64,000 bases of DNA from JACKII01 sp041687435. Lineage in GTDB: Bacteria; Pseudomonadota; Alphaproteobacteria; Bin95. Each line of letters starts with the position of its first letter. The first letter of the stretch is position 1. The stretch covers positions 1-64,000 of the forward strand of contig JAWLBX010000007.1 in the NCBI GenBank assembly GCA_041687435.1, read 5' to 3'. Of this stretch, positions 1 through 8,204 are shown in pieces. A model generated the notes under the pieces. The model worked only from the letters and a program-made list of their open reading frames with translations. It was not told the DNA's origin and searched no databases. The translations under genes and the position numbers were made by a program.

Positions 1-46
1 CACCAGCCAAAAGAGCAAAACCGGCAGCCAAACGCCGCCAAATCAC
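1..46 (-). CDS. 5' end of a gene cut by the left edge, probable exported protein
   Basis: Only the first 15 codons are inside the window. A GTG start at 46-44 opens a frame reading MIWRRLAAGFALLAG, a two-arginine n-region followed by a hydrophobic core, which is what the front of a Sec signal peptide or membrane anchor looks like. An in-frame stop lies 24 nt upstream of the GTG, so the gene cannot begin much earlier. It follows the small membrane protein at 101-241 on the same strand, so the two may be co-transcribed. Function cannot be read from this fragment; a chance frame is not excluded. Confidence 0.35.
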   Translation of the reverse strand, partial: MIWRRLAAGFALLAG

Positions 47-100
47 CCGAATACCCGCATCATCACCTCAAAAACCAGGTTCCCGGAGGTGTCCAGGTGG

Positions 101-241
101 TTAGATCATTTGGCCCAGCAGCAGGCCGATCCCAAACACCGCTATCGCTGAAAAGAAAAAGACGATCAGAAAGGATGGCTTGGGCTCTCGCGGATTGAGA
201 GCCTGCCATGTCGTTTTCAAGACTTGGGTCATCGCAGTCAT
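101..241 (-). CDS. small single-pass membrane protein, 46 aa, unrecognised
   Basis: The reading frame continues upstream to 319, but the start at 241 is chosen because AAGGAG lies 8 nt upstream of that ATG. The product has a polar N-terminal half ending in PREPKP, then one transmembrane segment (about residues 24-43, rich in F, I, L and G) and ends GQMI. Size and layout recall the accessory subunits of respiratory reductases (NapE/TorE type), but no residue match is good enough to name it. The next minus-strand frame (1-46) also starts like an exported protein. The upstream region is AT-rich and carries a perfect palindrome at 281-293, so this is probably the first gene of a regulated operon. 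Confidence 0.55.
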   Translation of the reverse strand: MTAMTQVLKTTWQALNPREPKPSFLIVFFFSAIAVFGIGLLLGQMI

Positions 242-280
242 TGATATGCTCCTTATCGAATGAGCGTTCGCGAAGATGTA

Positions 281-293
281 TGGTATCATACCA
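281..293. promoter_or_regulatory. 13-bp perfect palindrome, candidate operator
   Basis: TGGTATCATACCA is a perfect dyad around a central C, about 40 nt upstream of the start of the small membrane protein. It sits in an AT-rich intergenic stretch (242-480) that otherwise shows no gene. Short TGG-x7-CCA dyads are used by several regulator families, including GntR/FadR-type proteins, but the sequence alone does not identify the regulator. Confidence 0.35.
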
Positions 294-480
294 AGGTGTT
301 TATGAGAAAACAACCTCATGATTTTTCGATATGTTCAGAAATTAAAATCGTTTTTTGTTTAATAAACTATCTCATGTTTATTTATACTCGGGTTAAATTT
401 ATTTATTTTGAAAAATTATGATTTTTTTTATGCAAGCCAAACAACGATCAATTTTCTCAATCGGCGGCCAAAAAGCGGGT

Positions 481-1119
481 TCACCCCTCCCGCTCGCTGC
501 CAACAAAGGGCACGAACCGAACGGGACAAAACCGTTTGATTCTCGGCTCACGGTCCGGCCCGAGGGTAACGCGGACCAGATTCTCGCCGAATTCCGGTTC
601 ATCCAGGGGCATGACGAGCACGCCGTCGGGCGCCAGTTGCTCCATCAAATGCGGCGGCAGGCGAGGGGCGACCGCCGTGGCGATAATACGGTCGAAAGGG
701 GCTTCCTCCGGCCAGCCGCGGTTGCCGTCGCCAGCGCGCACATGCACGGTGTTCAGGCCAAGCGCCGCCAGATCCTTCCGTGCGCGTTCCGCAAGTTCGG
801 GAACAAGCTCAATCGTATAGACTTCCGCCCCAAGATGCGCGAGGACCGCGGCCTGGTAACCACTGCCAGTGCCAATTTCCAGCACCTTCAGGCCGGGCGC
901 AACGTCCAGCGCCTCGGTCATCATGGCGACGACGCTCGGCTGGCTGATGGTCTGGCGGTAGCCAATGGGCAAGGCCGTGTTTTCCCAGGCCACGTCGCGC
1001 TGATCCACCGGCACGAAACGATCGCGCGGCACAGCCTCGATGGCCATCAGGACTCGCGGGTTGCGAATGCCGTCGGCTTTCAGATGTCGGGCGAGGCGCT
1101 TGGCCGGTGAGTCGGTCAT
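481..1119 (-). CDS. pcm: protein-L-isoaspartate O-methyltransferase
   Basis: Methylates L-isoaspartyl residues in age-damaged cytosolic proteins using S-adenosylmethionine, starting their repair. The 212-aa product has the family's conserved front part (PRDRFVP, then ALPIGYRQTISQPSVVAMM) and the SAM-binding motif LEIGTGSGYQAAVLA followed by the acidic strand YTIELVPELA. Length is normal for bacterial Pcm. The start at 1119 is preferred over a longer frame to 1182 because GGAAAGG lies about 8 nt upstream and the protein then begins MTDSPAKRL, as family members do. It stands alone between the left-edge genes and the divergent hydantoinase-B gene. Confidence 0.9.
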   Translation of the reverse strand: MTDSPAKRLARHLKADGIRNPRVLMAIEAVPRDRFVPVDQRDVAWENTALPIGYRQTISQPSVVAMMTEALDVAPGLKVLEIGTGSGYQAAVLAHLGAEVYTIELVPELAERARKDLAALGLNTVHVRAGDGNRGWPEEAPFDRIIATAVAPRLPPHLMEQLAPDGVLVMPLDEPEFGENLVRVTLGPDREPRIKRFCPVRFVPFVGSEREG

Positions 1120-1276
1120 GGGCTGAACCTTTCCGCTGGCGGGCAGGGAGGGCGACAGGGTGCTGGCAGCAGCGCGGTTCACAGATTAGCATGGCACCAT
1201 CGAGTCACGAACCGGCTTTCTGCCGGCACCGCCATGCCCGATGATTTCATGCGCCGTTACCTGTGCGAGGCCCGCC

Positions 1277-2929
1277 ATGACAGCCGTAAATGCCCCGGAC
1301 CCGATCACCGTCTCCGTTATCCAACACCGGCTGACCGCCATCGTCGAGGAAATGGGAGAGGCGATGCTGCGAACCTCCTACAGCCAGATCCTGAACTCCA
1401 GCCGCGATTTCTCCACCGCCATCTGCGACGCAGGGGTGCGGCTGGTCGCGCAGGCGGAGCACATTCCGGTGCATGTCGGCGCGCTAACCTGGGCCTTGAA
1501 GGAGGTGGTGGAGCGGTTCGGCGATACCGTGAAGCCGGGCGATCTCTACCTGCTGAACGATCCCTATCGCGGCGGCTCGCATTTGCCGGATGTGACCGCG
1601 TTCGTGCCGGTGTTTGCGGGCGACCGGTTGTTGTTCTGGACCATCAACCGTGCCCACCATTCGGACATCGGCGGCACCACGCACGGTGCTTACAATCCAG
1701 AGGCGACGGAGATTTTTCACGAGGGCATCCGCCTGCCGCCGATCAAGCTCTACGATCAGGGCGTTTGCCGGGATGACATCCTCGACATGCTGGCGTTGAA
1801 CGTGCGTCTGCCCCGCGATTTCCGCGGGGATCTGGCGGCGCAACTGGGCTCCGTCCGGCTGGGCGAGCGGCGGCTGGAGGCATTGTTCCAGGATTTCGGC
1901 GCGGAGACTGTCACCGCGGCAGTGGAACAAATCCTGGACGGCGCCGAACGGCAGGCCCGGGCCGCGGTCGCGGAATGGCCGGATGGCGTTTATGAGGGTT
2001 CTGCCTGGCTCGATGACGACGGATTTGGGCGCGAGGACATCCTGATCCACGCGAAGGTGACGGTGAAAGGGGAGGAAATCGAGGTGGACATGACCGGCTC
2101 GGCCCCGGAAAGCCGCGGCTTCGTCAACTCCTCCCACGCCAACACGCAGAGTGCCATCGCCATGGCGTTCTCGTTCCTGCTGGACCCAGAGACGCCGAAG
2201 AACTCCGGCACGATCCGGCCTCTGAAAGTGAAGCTGCAAAAGGGGACCATCGTCTGGCCGAACGAGGGAAAGCCGGTAACGATGTGCACCAGCCATTGCG
2301 GGAACGAAATCATCGAGGCGGTGATCGTCGCACTCAGCCAGGCAACGCCGGAACGGGCAATGGGCGGCTGGGGCCGGCGGCTCCGGCTTGCGATCCAGGG
2401 CGACGACCCGCGAACCGGCAAGCGATTCATCTGGCACATGTTCCATGCCCGCCCGGGTGGCGGCGCATCGATCAACGGCGACGGCTGGCACACGGCGGGT
2501 GAGTGGCATTCCGCCGGTGGCTTGAAGTTCGGTTCCGTCGAGGTCGCGGAAGTCCGCTTTCCCTTGCTGTTCAAAAGCCATGAGTTCCGTCCTGGCTCCG
2601 GCGGGCGCGGGCAGTTCCGCGGCGGCGTCGGCGCGGTGATGGAAATGCAGGTGGAGACCGCCGGCCCCGCCCGCGCCAATACGGCTGGAGACGGCGTCCG
2701 CCACGGCGCCCGCGGCATCGCCGGCGGCGAGGATGGAGAGCCCCACGATTACCGTCTGGTCCATGTCGCTGATGGATCGGTCGAAAAGCTCAAGACCAAG
2801 GTGGTGGGCATCGAGGTGCAGCCGGGCGACGTGTTCCGGGTGCATTCAGGCGGCGGCGGCGGCTGGGGATTGGCGGCAAAGCGCGATCCGAAGCTGAACA
2901 CGCTGGATAAGGCATTGGGGCTGGTATGA
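1277..2929 (+). CDS. hydantoinase B/oxoprolinase family protein
   Basis: A 550-aa member of the HyuB family, the ATP-dependent hydantoinase/oxoprolinase/acetone-carboxylase alpha-type subunit. Diagnostic stretches are EEMGEAMLRTSYSQILNSSRDFS near the N-terminus, then NDPYRGGSHLPD, NRAHHSDIGG and the C-terminal GGGGGWG. HyuB normally works with a HyuA ATPase subunit; no hyuA is adjacent, as the next genes are pcm upstream and nsrR downstream. The start at 1277 has GAGG 6 nt upstream and gives MTAVNAPDPITV; an earlier ATG at 1241 has no good ribosome site. Substrate cannot be assigned. Close HyuB relatives also include acetophenone carboxylase subunits. Confidence 0.85.
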   Translation: MTAVNAPDPITVSVIQHRLTAIVEEMGEAMLRTSYSQILNSSRDFSTAICDAGVRLVAQAEHIPVHVGALTWALKEVVERFGDTVKPGDLYLLNDPYRGGSHLPDVTAFVPVFAGDRLLFWTINRAHHSDIGGTTHGAYNPEATEIFHEGIRLPPIKLYDQGVCRDDILDMLALNVRLPRDFRGDLAAQLGSVRLGERRLEALFQDFGAETVTAAVEQILDGAERQARAAVAEWPDGVYEGSAWLDDDGFGREDILIHAKVTVKGEEIEVDMTGSAPESRGFVNSSHANTQSAIAMAFSFLLDPETPKNSGTIRPLKVKLQKGTIVWPNEGKPVTMCTSHCGNEIIEAVIVALSQATPERAMGGWGRRLRLAIQGDDPRTGKRFIWHMFHARPGGGASINGDGWHTAGEWHSAGGLKFGSVEVAEVRFPLLFKSHEFRPGSGGRGQFRGGVGAVMEMQVETAGPARANTAGDGVRHGARGIAGGEDGEPHDYRLVHVADGSVEKLKTKVVGIEVQPGDVFRVHSGGGGGWGLAAKRDPKLNTLDKALGLV

Positions 2930-2954
2930 GTGGGCGGCTGTTGCAGGTCCGCGG

Positions 2955-3398
2955 TCAGGCTCCTGGCTCGGTGGGTATTGTATCCAGCATTAAAAGGGCG
3001 GAAAGCTGCTGCCTGCTGGCCAGGAAATCGGCGAGAGTGTAACGGTCGAGCACGCCCAAAAACGCCGCCACCGCCTCGCGCAGGGCACAGTTGAGCCCGC
3101 AGGCCGGGGCAATAATGCAGTTGCCGCAGTCAACCAGACTGAAATCGTCCTCCATCCGCCGCACGACCTCGCCCACATTGATGTCTTCCGGCAGCCGTGC
3201 CAGCCGGATACCGCCAGCCTTGCCGCGTGTGCTGTTCACATACCCTTCGCGGGCAAGTTCGCTGACGACTTTCATCAGATGATTTTGCGAGATGCCGTAA
3301 GCTTTGGCGATCTCTCCGATTGAGCACATCTGCCCGGATCGTGTGCCCAGATAAAGCAGCACGCGCATGGCATAGTCGGTGTACCGGGTGAGGCGCAT
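2955..3398 (-). CDS. nsrR: Rrf2-family NO-sensing repressor, NsrR-like
   Basis: A 147-aa Rrf2 regulator: winged helix (MRLTRYTDYAMRVLLYLG, then GISQNHLMKVVSELAREGYV) followed by the RGKAGGIRLA wing and a cysteine cluster C91, C94, C100 and C104 in CGNCIIAPACGLNC. The SLVDC and TLADFL elements match NsrR better than IscR. In this family the cysteines hold an Fe-S cluster destroyed by nitric oxide, which releases the target promoter. The gene is divergent from hmp with two NsrR-like sites between them, the classic arrangement in which NsrR represses hmp and possibly itself. Cysteine spacing (C-x2-C-x5-C) differs slightly from the E. coli protein. Starts at 3398 with a weak ribosome site. Confidence 0.88.
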   Translation of the reverse strand: MRLTRYTDYAMRVLLYLGTRSGQMCSIGEIAKAYGISQNHLMKVVSELAREGYVNSTRGKAGGIRLARLPEDINVGEVVRRMEDDFSLVDCGNCIIAPACGLNCALREAVAAFLGVLDRYTLADFLASRQQLSALLMLDTIPTEPGA

Positions 3399-3425
3399 TG
3401 TCGATCTCTATCAGATTCCGCGACA

Positions 3426-3448
3426 AAGATGCAAACGATATGCGCATT
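3426..3448. promoter_or_regulatory. second, weaker NsrR-like site (one good half)
   Basis: AAGATGCAAAC at 3426-3436 is a very good NsrR half-site; the opposing half (3438-3448) is degenerate, reading AATGCGCATAT on the other strand. It lies on the nsrR side of the intergenic region and could serve autoregulation or help occupancy of the main site. Confidence 0.4.
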
Positions 3449-3461
3449 TTAGGGGATCCAT

Positions 3462-3484
3462 AATATGTATTTATTTTGCATATT
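3462..3484. promoter_or_regulatory. NsrR operator in the nsrR-hmp intergenic region
   Basis: AATATGTATTT-A-TTTTGCATATT is an 11-1-11 inverted repeat that closely follows the known NsrR consensus of two AAGATGYATTT-type halves separated by one base. It lies about 60 nt upstream of the hmp start and is placed to block its promoter. The prediction is that NO exposure relieves repression of hmp. Confidence 0.7.
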
Positions 3485-3546
3485 ATCCATAAGGCCGCCG
3501 ATAAGCAGCCTTCCGTGACATTCCCTGCCGCCGAAAGAGGGTATCA

Positions 3547-4758
3547 ATGCCCAAAGCACTCAGCGAAACGACGATCGCCACGGTCAAGGCGACGGTTCCG
3601 GCACTCGAGGCCCGCGGGCTGGACATCGTGCGCACGATGTATGCCCACATGTTTCAGAACCCGGAAATCAAGGCGCTGTTCAATCAATCGCACCATAGCG
3701 ACGACGGCTCGCAGCCGCGCGCGCTGGCGGTCGCGATCCTGGCTTATGCCCGCAATATCGACAATCTGGGCGCATTGACGCCGACGGTCGAGCGGATCGC
3801 GCAAAAGCATGTGGGTTTGCAAATTCTGCCGGAACATTATCCCCATGTTGGCGACGCCCTGCTCGCCGCCATCGAGGAAGTTTTGGGCGATGCAGCGACG
3901 GCGGACGTCCTTGCCGCCTGGGGCGAGGCCTATTGGTTCCTGGCCGACATTCTGATCGGGCGTGAGGCTAGCCTTTACCGGGCGCTGGAGACGGCGGAGG
4001 GTGGCTGGTCCGGCTGGCGCAACTTCACGGTCGAGGACGTGCGGCCCGAGAGCGAGATCATCACCTCGTTCGTCTTGCGGCCAAGCGATGGAGGGCGGGT
4101 CGTGCGGCACAAGCCCGGCCAGTATCTGACCTTCTGGCTGGACTTGCCGGGGCAGGGGCCGCTGAGGCGCAATTACAGCATTTCTTCCGCGCCGAATGGC
4201 GAGACCTACCGCATTTCCGTGAAGCGGGAGTCGCATGGCGCTGTCTCGAACTGGCTGCACGATCATGCAAAGCCGGGTACGGAACTGCGGGTGGCGCCGC
4301 CAGCAGGCGACTTCTTTTTGCCGGAGAAGGCTGTGCGTCCGGTGGTTCTGCTCTCCGGCGGCGTTGGCCTGACGCCGATGATGGCGATGCTGGAGACGGT
4401 CGCCGAAACGCAGCCTGGCCTGCAAACGCACTATGTGCATGGCACGCTGAACGGTGCCGTTCATGCCATGGGGCCGAAGGCGCGGGCTCTGGCTGAAAAG
4501 ACCGGTAATGTCCGCGTCACCACATTTTACGAGGCACCGGGCGCGGGCGATGTACCGGGCCGCGATTTCGACCGTTCGGGCCGGATCGATGGGGCATGGC
4601 TGCGGGCCGAAACGCCGATAGCGGAAGCGGACTATTATCTGTGCGGCCCCAAGCCATTCATGCGGGCCTTAGTATCGGAGCTTTCGGCTTCCGGTGTGCC
4701 TGCCGAGCGCATCCGTTATGAGTTCTTTGGCCCCGCGGACGAACTGCTGGCAGCCTGA
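3547..4758 (+). CDS. hmp: flavohemoglobin, nitric oxide dioxygenase
   Basis: Converts NO plus O2 to nitrate using NAD(P)H. The 403-aa protein has the full three-part architecture: globin domain (about 1-140) with proximal haem histidine H88 in IAQKHVGLQILPEHY and a B10 tyrosine near Y32; FAD domain with the RRNYSISSAP motif; and NAD(P) domain with LSGGVGLTPMMAML and CGPKPFM, ending YEFFGPADELLAA. GAGG lies 6 nt upstream of the ATG. The loop between globin helices C and E is a couple of residues longer than in E. coli Hmp. Control by the divergent NsrR is strongly suggested by the operator at 3462-3484. Confidence 0.95.
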   Translation: MPKALSETTIATVKATVPALEARGLDIVRTMYAHMFQNPEIKALFNQSHHSDDGSQPRALAVAILAYARNIDNLGALTPTVERIAQKHVGLQILPEHYPHVGDALLAAIEEVLGDAATADVLAAWGEAYWFLADILIGREASLYRALETAEGGWSGWRNFTVEDVRPESEIITSFVLRPSDGGRVVRHKPGQYLTFWLDLPGQGPLRRNYSISSAPNGETYRISVKRESHGAVSNWLHDHAKPGTELRVAPPAGDFFLPEKAVRPVVLLSGGVGLTPMMAMLETVAETQPGLQTHYVHGTLNGAVHAMGPKARALAEKTGNVRVTTFYEAPGAGDVPGRDFDRSGRIDGAWLRAETPIAEADYYLCGPKPFMRALVSELSASGVPAERIRYEFFGPADELLAA

Positions 4759-4797
4759 CAGCCGGCGCGGCCGTGGAGAGAACGAGAGAACGGACAC

Positions 4798-4833
4798 AAA
4801 AAAGGAGCGGCGGGTTGCCTGTACCGCCGCTCC
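4798..4833 (-). terminator. intrinsic terminator for the PEP-CTERM gene
   Basis: GGAGCGGCGG (4804-4813) pairs perfectly with CCGCCGCTCC (4824-4833) around a 10-nt loop. On the minus strand the hairpin is followed by a run of six T (4803-4798), so it terminates the gene ending at 4862. On the plus strand the tail is GTCCTTC, so it would stop hmp transcripts only weakly. Confidence 0.8.
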
Positions 4834-4861
4834 GTCCTTCATGGCTGGCCTGACGGACTGA

Positions 4862-6517
4862 TCAGCTTTTGCGGCGGCGCAGCGCCACAACTCCGGCAAG
4901 GCCGGCGGCAATCATTCCGGCCAGTGCCGGCTCTGGCACATTGACCGAGTAGACCTCCGTCGATCCGCTGACCTCGTTCGCCACCAGCAACAAGGGCTGG
5001 CCAAGAGCGTTGTCGGCAGCATCGACGAACAGGAACCCTTCCGGTCCGAGCGCGAGCCCAAGGCCCGCAGCGAGATCTGCATTCGAGAGGCCGAAATCAC
5101 GGTCGTTCTGATAGGTGCGGAAACTGGGGGCAAACGGGTCCGTGATGTCATAGACCATAATGCCGCCCATGCGCTCCAGCCCAATGAAAGCCAACGTCTG
5201 CCCGTCGATGTGGCCGATGGTCAGCGCTTCCGGCTCCGGCCCCTTTGCGTCACTGCGGGAATCGAAGCTGCCGTTCTCGTCATTGTTGGAGTTGAAATTC
5301 TTCGGGTACAGCGTTGCCAGGATCTGCTCGAAGGCGTCGCCGCTGTCGAAAACTAAGGTACCGGTCTCGTCGAAGATCGAGAACGAACGACCCCCATAGG
5401 TGTACAGAGCATCGTAGTCGCCATCCATATCCGGATCGCCCATCGTCGCGATCACTTCCAGGCGGCCGAGTTGATCGTCATTCTGGATGCTCGGATCGGG
5501 AAATGCGGTTGGGTCGAGGGTAAGGTCTTTGATCCGCTCTTCCTCACCGGGTCGGGCGTCGCCCTCGTTAGCCGTTACGATGTAGTTGGTGCCGCCGACC
5601 TCATAAGTGGCGATCGTATCCGGCTGATAAACGCCGAATACCGGATACTGTGCGATGGCAATGGCGTCGTCGCGATCGCTCGGATCAAGGGCGTTGCCGG
5701 GCTGAGTATAATCCTTGAAACCCAGGCCGAACAGGGCAGTCGCCATGCCGGCATTGATATCGATCACGCCGATGGTGTTCGTCTCCTGGTTGGAAACGAA
5801 TGCTTTGGCACCGTCTGCGGAAATAGCGATGTATTCAGGTTCGACATCCTGATCAACGCTCGTTCCCGGCGCGAAGTTCGCACCCTGCGCGACCAATGCC
5901 GCCCTATTACCGTTGAACGCAGAGAAGTTGATGGAGGTCGCCCCGAGTTCCGGATCGGCAACGCCAACGCCGCCGGAAATGTCAATGATACTAACGGTGC
6001 CAAGCGGATTGATCGCGCCCGGTTCGCCCTCATTCGCGACCAAAACCTTGGAGCCGTCCGGCGTGAAGGTCAGCATATCCGGGAGGGCGCCAACCGTGAC
6101 CGACTGCAGCGCGGAGCCTGCCGTATCGAAAAAGGCGACCGTGCCGGGATCGGTTTTCACATTGGCCTCGACGGCAACAGCGACAATGCCGTTTTTCACC
6201 GCAACGCTGTTCGGACCGCCGCCGCTAAGCGGGATCGTGGCGAAAGGTGTGGTGGGGCCGGTCAAATCGAATATATCGATCGTGTTCGCGTGGGAGTTTG
6301 TTACGAACAGCCGCTGGCTTGCTGCATCGAAACCGACGATCTCCGCAGCGCTACCGTCGAACACGCCGGTCGGGAAAATCTTTACCCGCTCCAGTTTCAA
6401 CCCGTCTGCGAATGCGGCTCCCGCCGATAGTCCAACAAGTGCCAATGCGGCGGCCGCAGAAATTGCGGCGCCGAACGGCGCGCGGGTACCAGCCACAAGG
6501 CTATTCCGAAGTGACAT
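4862..6517 (-). CDS. exported choice-of-anchor I beta-propeller protein with PEP-CTERM tail
   Basis: A 551-aa secreted protein. It has a long signal peptide ending near SAGAAFADG, then a YncE-like propeller region with repeating blade motifs (FVTNSHANTIDIFDLTG, VAVAVEA, TFTPDGSKVLVANEGEPG, AFVSNQETNTIGVIDI) as in the choice-of-anchor I family and the related surface phosphatase/alkaline-phosphatase-like propellers. The C-terminus is VPEP, a hydrophobic segment, then RRRKS, the PEP-CTERM sorting signal that an exosortase recognises and cleaves. No exosortase or EPS cluster is in this window. The start at 6517 is set by AGGAG 7 nt upstream. A strong terminator follows at 4798-4833, so it is a single-gene unit. 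Confidence 0.82.
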   Translation of the reverse strand: MSLRNSLVAGTRAPFGAAISAAAALALVGLSAGAAFADGLKLERVKIFPTGVFDGSAAEIVGFDAASQRLFVTNSHANTIDIFDLTGPTTPFATIPLSGGGPNSVAVKNGIVAVAVEANVKTDPGTVAFFDTAGSALQSVTVGALPDMLTFTPDGSKVLVANEGEPGAINPLGTVSIIDISGGVGVADPELGATSINFSAFNGNRAALVAQGANFAPGTSVDQDVEPEYIAISADGAKAFVSNQETNTIGVIDINAGMATALFGLGFKDYTQPGNALDPSDRDDAIAIAQYPVFGVYQPDTIATYEVGGTNYIVTANEGDARPGEEERIKDLTLDPTAFPDPSIQNDDQLGRLEVIATMGDPDMDGDYDALYTYGGRSFSIFDETGTLVFDSGDAFEQILATLYPKNFNSNNDENGSFDSRSDAKGPEPEALTIGHIDGQTLAFIGLERMGGIMVYDITDPFAPSFRTYQNDRDFGLSNADLAAGLGLALGPEGFLFVDAADNALGQPLLLVANEVSGSTEVYSVNVPEPALAGMIAAGLAGVVALRRRKS

Positions 6518-6716
6518 CCGATGCTCCTGCACAAAAATATTCGTTGGTGGGATTTCTGTGTGCCCTTGCCGGGCAACATCAGATGCATGCTGACGTTGTG
6601 TGACTGTTTGACTGCAAACCGGTGACGGTTTTCTGACACTCGGCCCTATCGCAAGGCGCCCGGCCGTGTGCTAGCGTTGGGGTCAAACACCCGATTCCCC
6701 TGGATTTGCCCTTTTC

Positions 6717-8111
6717 ATGGAACGCACGTTCACCAACTTCCTCAAAGCGCTGCGCGGCGCCGATGTGCCCGTTTCTGTCGCCGACACGCTGGATGCGATG
6801 GAAGTCGCGAAGCTGGTTGGCTGGGAAGACCGCGACCGCCTGAAAACCTCGCTTTCGTTCGCGCTCGCCAAGTCGGAAGAGGAGAAACAGGCGTTTAGCG
6901 ACACATTCGACGACTTTTTCCGTGCCGACAGTTTCCGCAACCGAGAGGAAGAGGACGGCGAGCGGCCGCAGCGCGACCGCTCCGACGCCAGTAGCGAGGA
7001 GGCGGATAGCGCGCTGGCGCAGATGCTGATGGAGGACGATCAGACCGGCCTCGCGCTCAGCATGGAACAGGCTGCCGCCGCCATCGGTGTGGAGAACATT
7101 CGCTTCTTTACCCAGCGCGGGCTCTATGTGCAGCGCATTATGAACGAAATGGGCCTGCAGGACCTGGACGCGCAGATTTCGGAACTCGGCCGGGAAGGGG
7201 CGGGTGGCATGCCTGGCTCCGGCGGCGAGGGCATGGGCAGTGGCGGCCAGGGCATGCGCCAGCAGTTGCAGGAAGGCCGCGCCTATCTGTTCGAGCAGGT
7301 GCGGGACTTCGTCGAGCAGCAATTGCAACTGCACGGCGCCGCCACCTCCAAGGAACTCAAGGAGGATCGGCTGCGCCGCTCTCGCCTCGGCAATCTCGAC
7401 AAGCGCGACCAGGAGGAAATGCGCAAGATCGTCGATAAGATCGCCAAGCGTTTGGTCGCGCTCTACGCCCGCAAGCGCAAGATCAAGGACCGTGGCCACC
7501 TGGATGTGCGCCGCACCATGCGCAAGAACTACGCCAACGATGGCATTCTGTTCAGCCTTGAATGGAAGATGCGCAAGCTGGACAAGCCGAAGGTCATGGC
7601 GATCTGTGACGTTTCCGGCTCGGTTGCCTCGGTCGCGCGTTTCCTGCTGCAATTCCTCTATGCCCTGCACGATGTCCTCAGCGGCGTGCGCAGCTTTGCC
7701 TTCTCCGGCAAGCTGATCGAGACCAGCGACTTCTTCGAGCGGCACTTGGTGGACGAGGCGGTCGACAAGGTGATGAACGCCGTCGGCTATATGTCCACCG
7801 ACTACGGCCAGTCGTTGAGCGATTTCCGCGAGGGCTGGCTGGATCAGGTGGACAAGCGCACCACCATCCTGATTCTCGGCGACGCGCGCTCCAACTATTC
7901 CGACCCGCGCGCCGACATTATGAAGGAGCTGTATGAGCGCTCCAAACGCGTCATCTTCCTGAACCCGGAGCCGCCGCCGCTCTGGGGCACGGGCGACAGC
8001 GAAACCCGGCGCTACCGCCCCTATTGCCATGTGATGAAGGAATGCTCGACGCTCAATCACCTGGAGCGGCTGGTGGAAGACCTGCTGGAAAGCGCCAACA
8101 AGCTAGCTTGA
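6717..8111 (+). CDS. CoxE-like VWA domain protein
   Basis: 464 aa. The N-terminal half is charged and partly low complexity (glycine-rich stretch around residues 160-185). The C-terminal half is a von Willebrand A domain with the metal-binding motif DVSGSVAS and a downstream ILGDARSNYSDPRADIM segment, typical of the CoxE-like family. CoxE proteins usually act with a MoxR AAA+ ATPase in maturing metalloenzymes such as CO dehydrogenase; no moxR, cox or xdh gene is adjacent here, so the target is unknown. No clear ribosome site is visible upstream of the ATG. The downstream luciferase-like gene begins 93 nt later. Confidence 0.85.
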   Translation: MERTFTNFLKALRGADVPVSVADTLDAMEVAKLVGWEDRDRLKTSLSFALAKSEEEKQAFSDTFDDFFRADSFRNREEEDGERPQRDRSDASSEEADSALAQMLMEDDQTGLALSMEQAAAAIGVENIRFFTQRGLYVQRIMNEMGLQDLDAQISELGREGAGGMPGSGGEGMGSGGQGMRQQLQEGRAYLFEQVRDFVEQQLQLHGAATSKELKEDRLRRSRLGNLDKRDQEEMRKIVDKIAKRLVALYARKRKIKDRGHLDVRRTMRKNYANDGILFSLEWKMRKLDKPKVMAICDVSGSVASVARFLLQFLYALHDVLSGVRSFAFSGKLIETSDFFERHLVDEAVDKVMNAVGYMSTDYGQSLSDFREGWLDQVDKRTTILILGDARSNYSDPRADIMKELYERSKRVIFLNPEPPPLWGTGDSETRRYRPYCHVMKECSTLNHLERLVEDLLESANKLA

Positions 8112-8204
8112 GACACCAGCGGCAGCAAACACTTGCCGCCGGCTGCGCGCCGTGGGACGTTGCGAGCCTACGGAAACAACCGATACAATACGGAGACACA
8201 CAAG

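Noticed and set aside
418..1110. A plus-strand frame over pcm starting in the AT-rich leader
   Set aside because: Antisense shadow of pcm with no ribosome site or recognisable domain.
1484..2845. A 453-codon minus-strand frame opposite the hydantoinase-B gene
   Set aside because: Histidine- and arginine-rich translation without motifs; the plus-strand product is an unmistakable family member.
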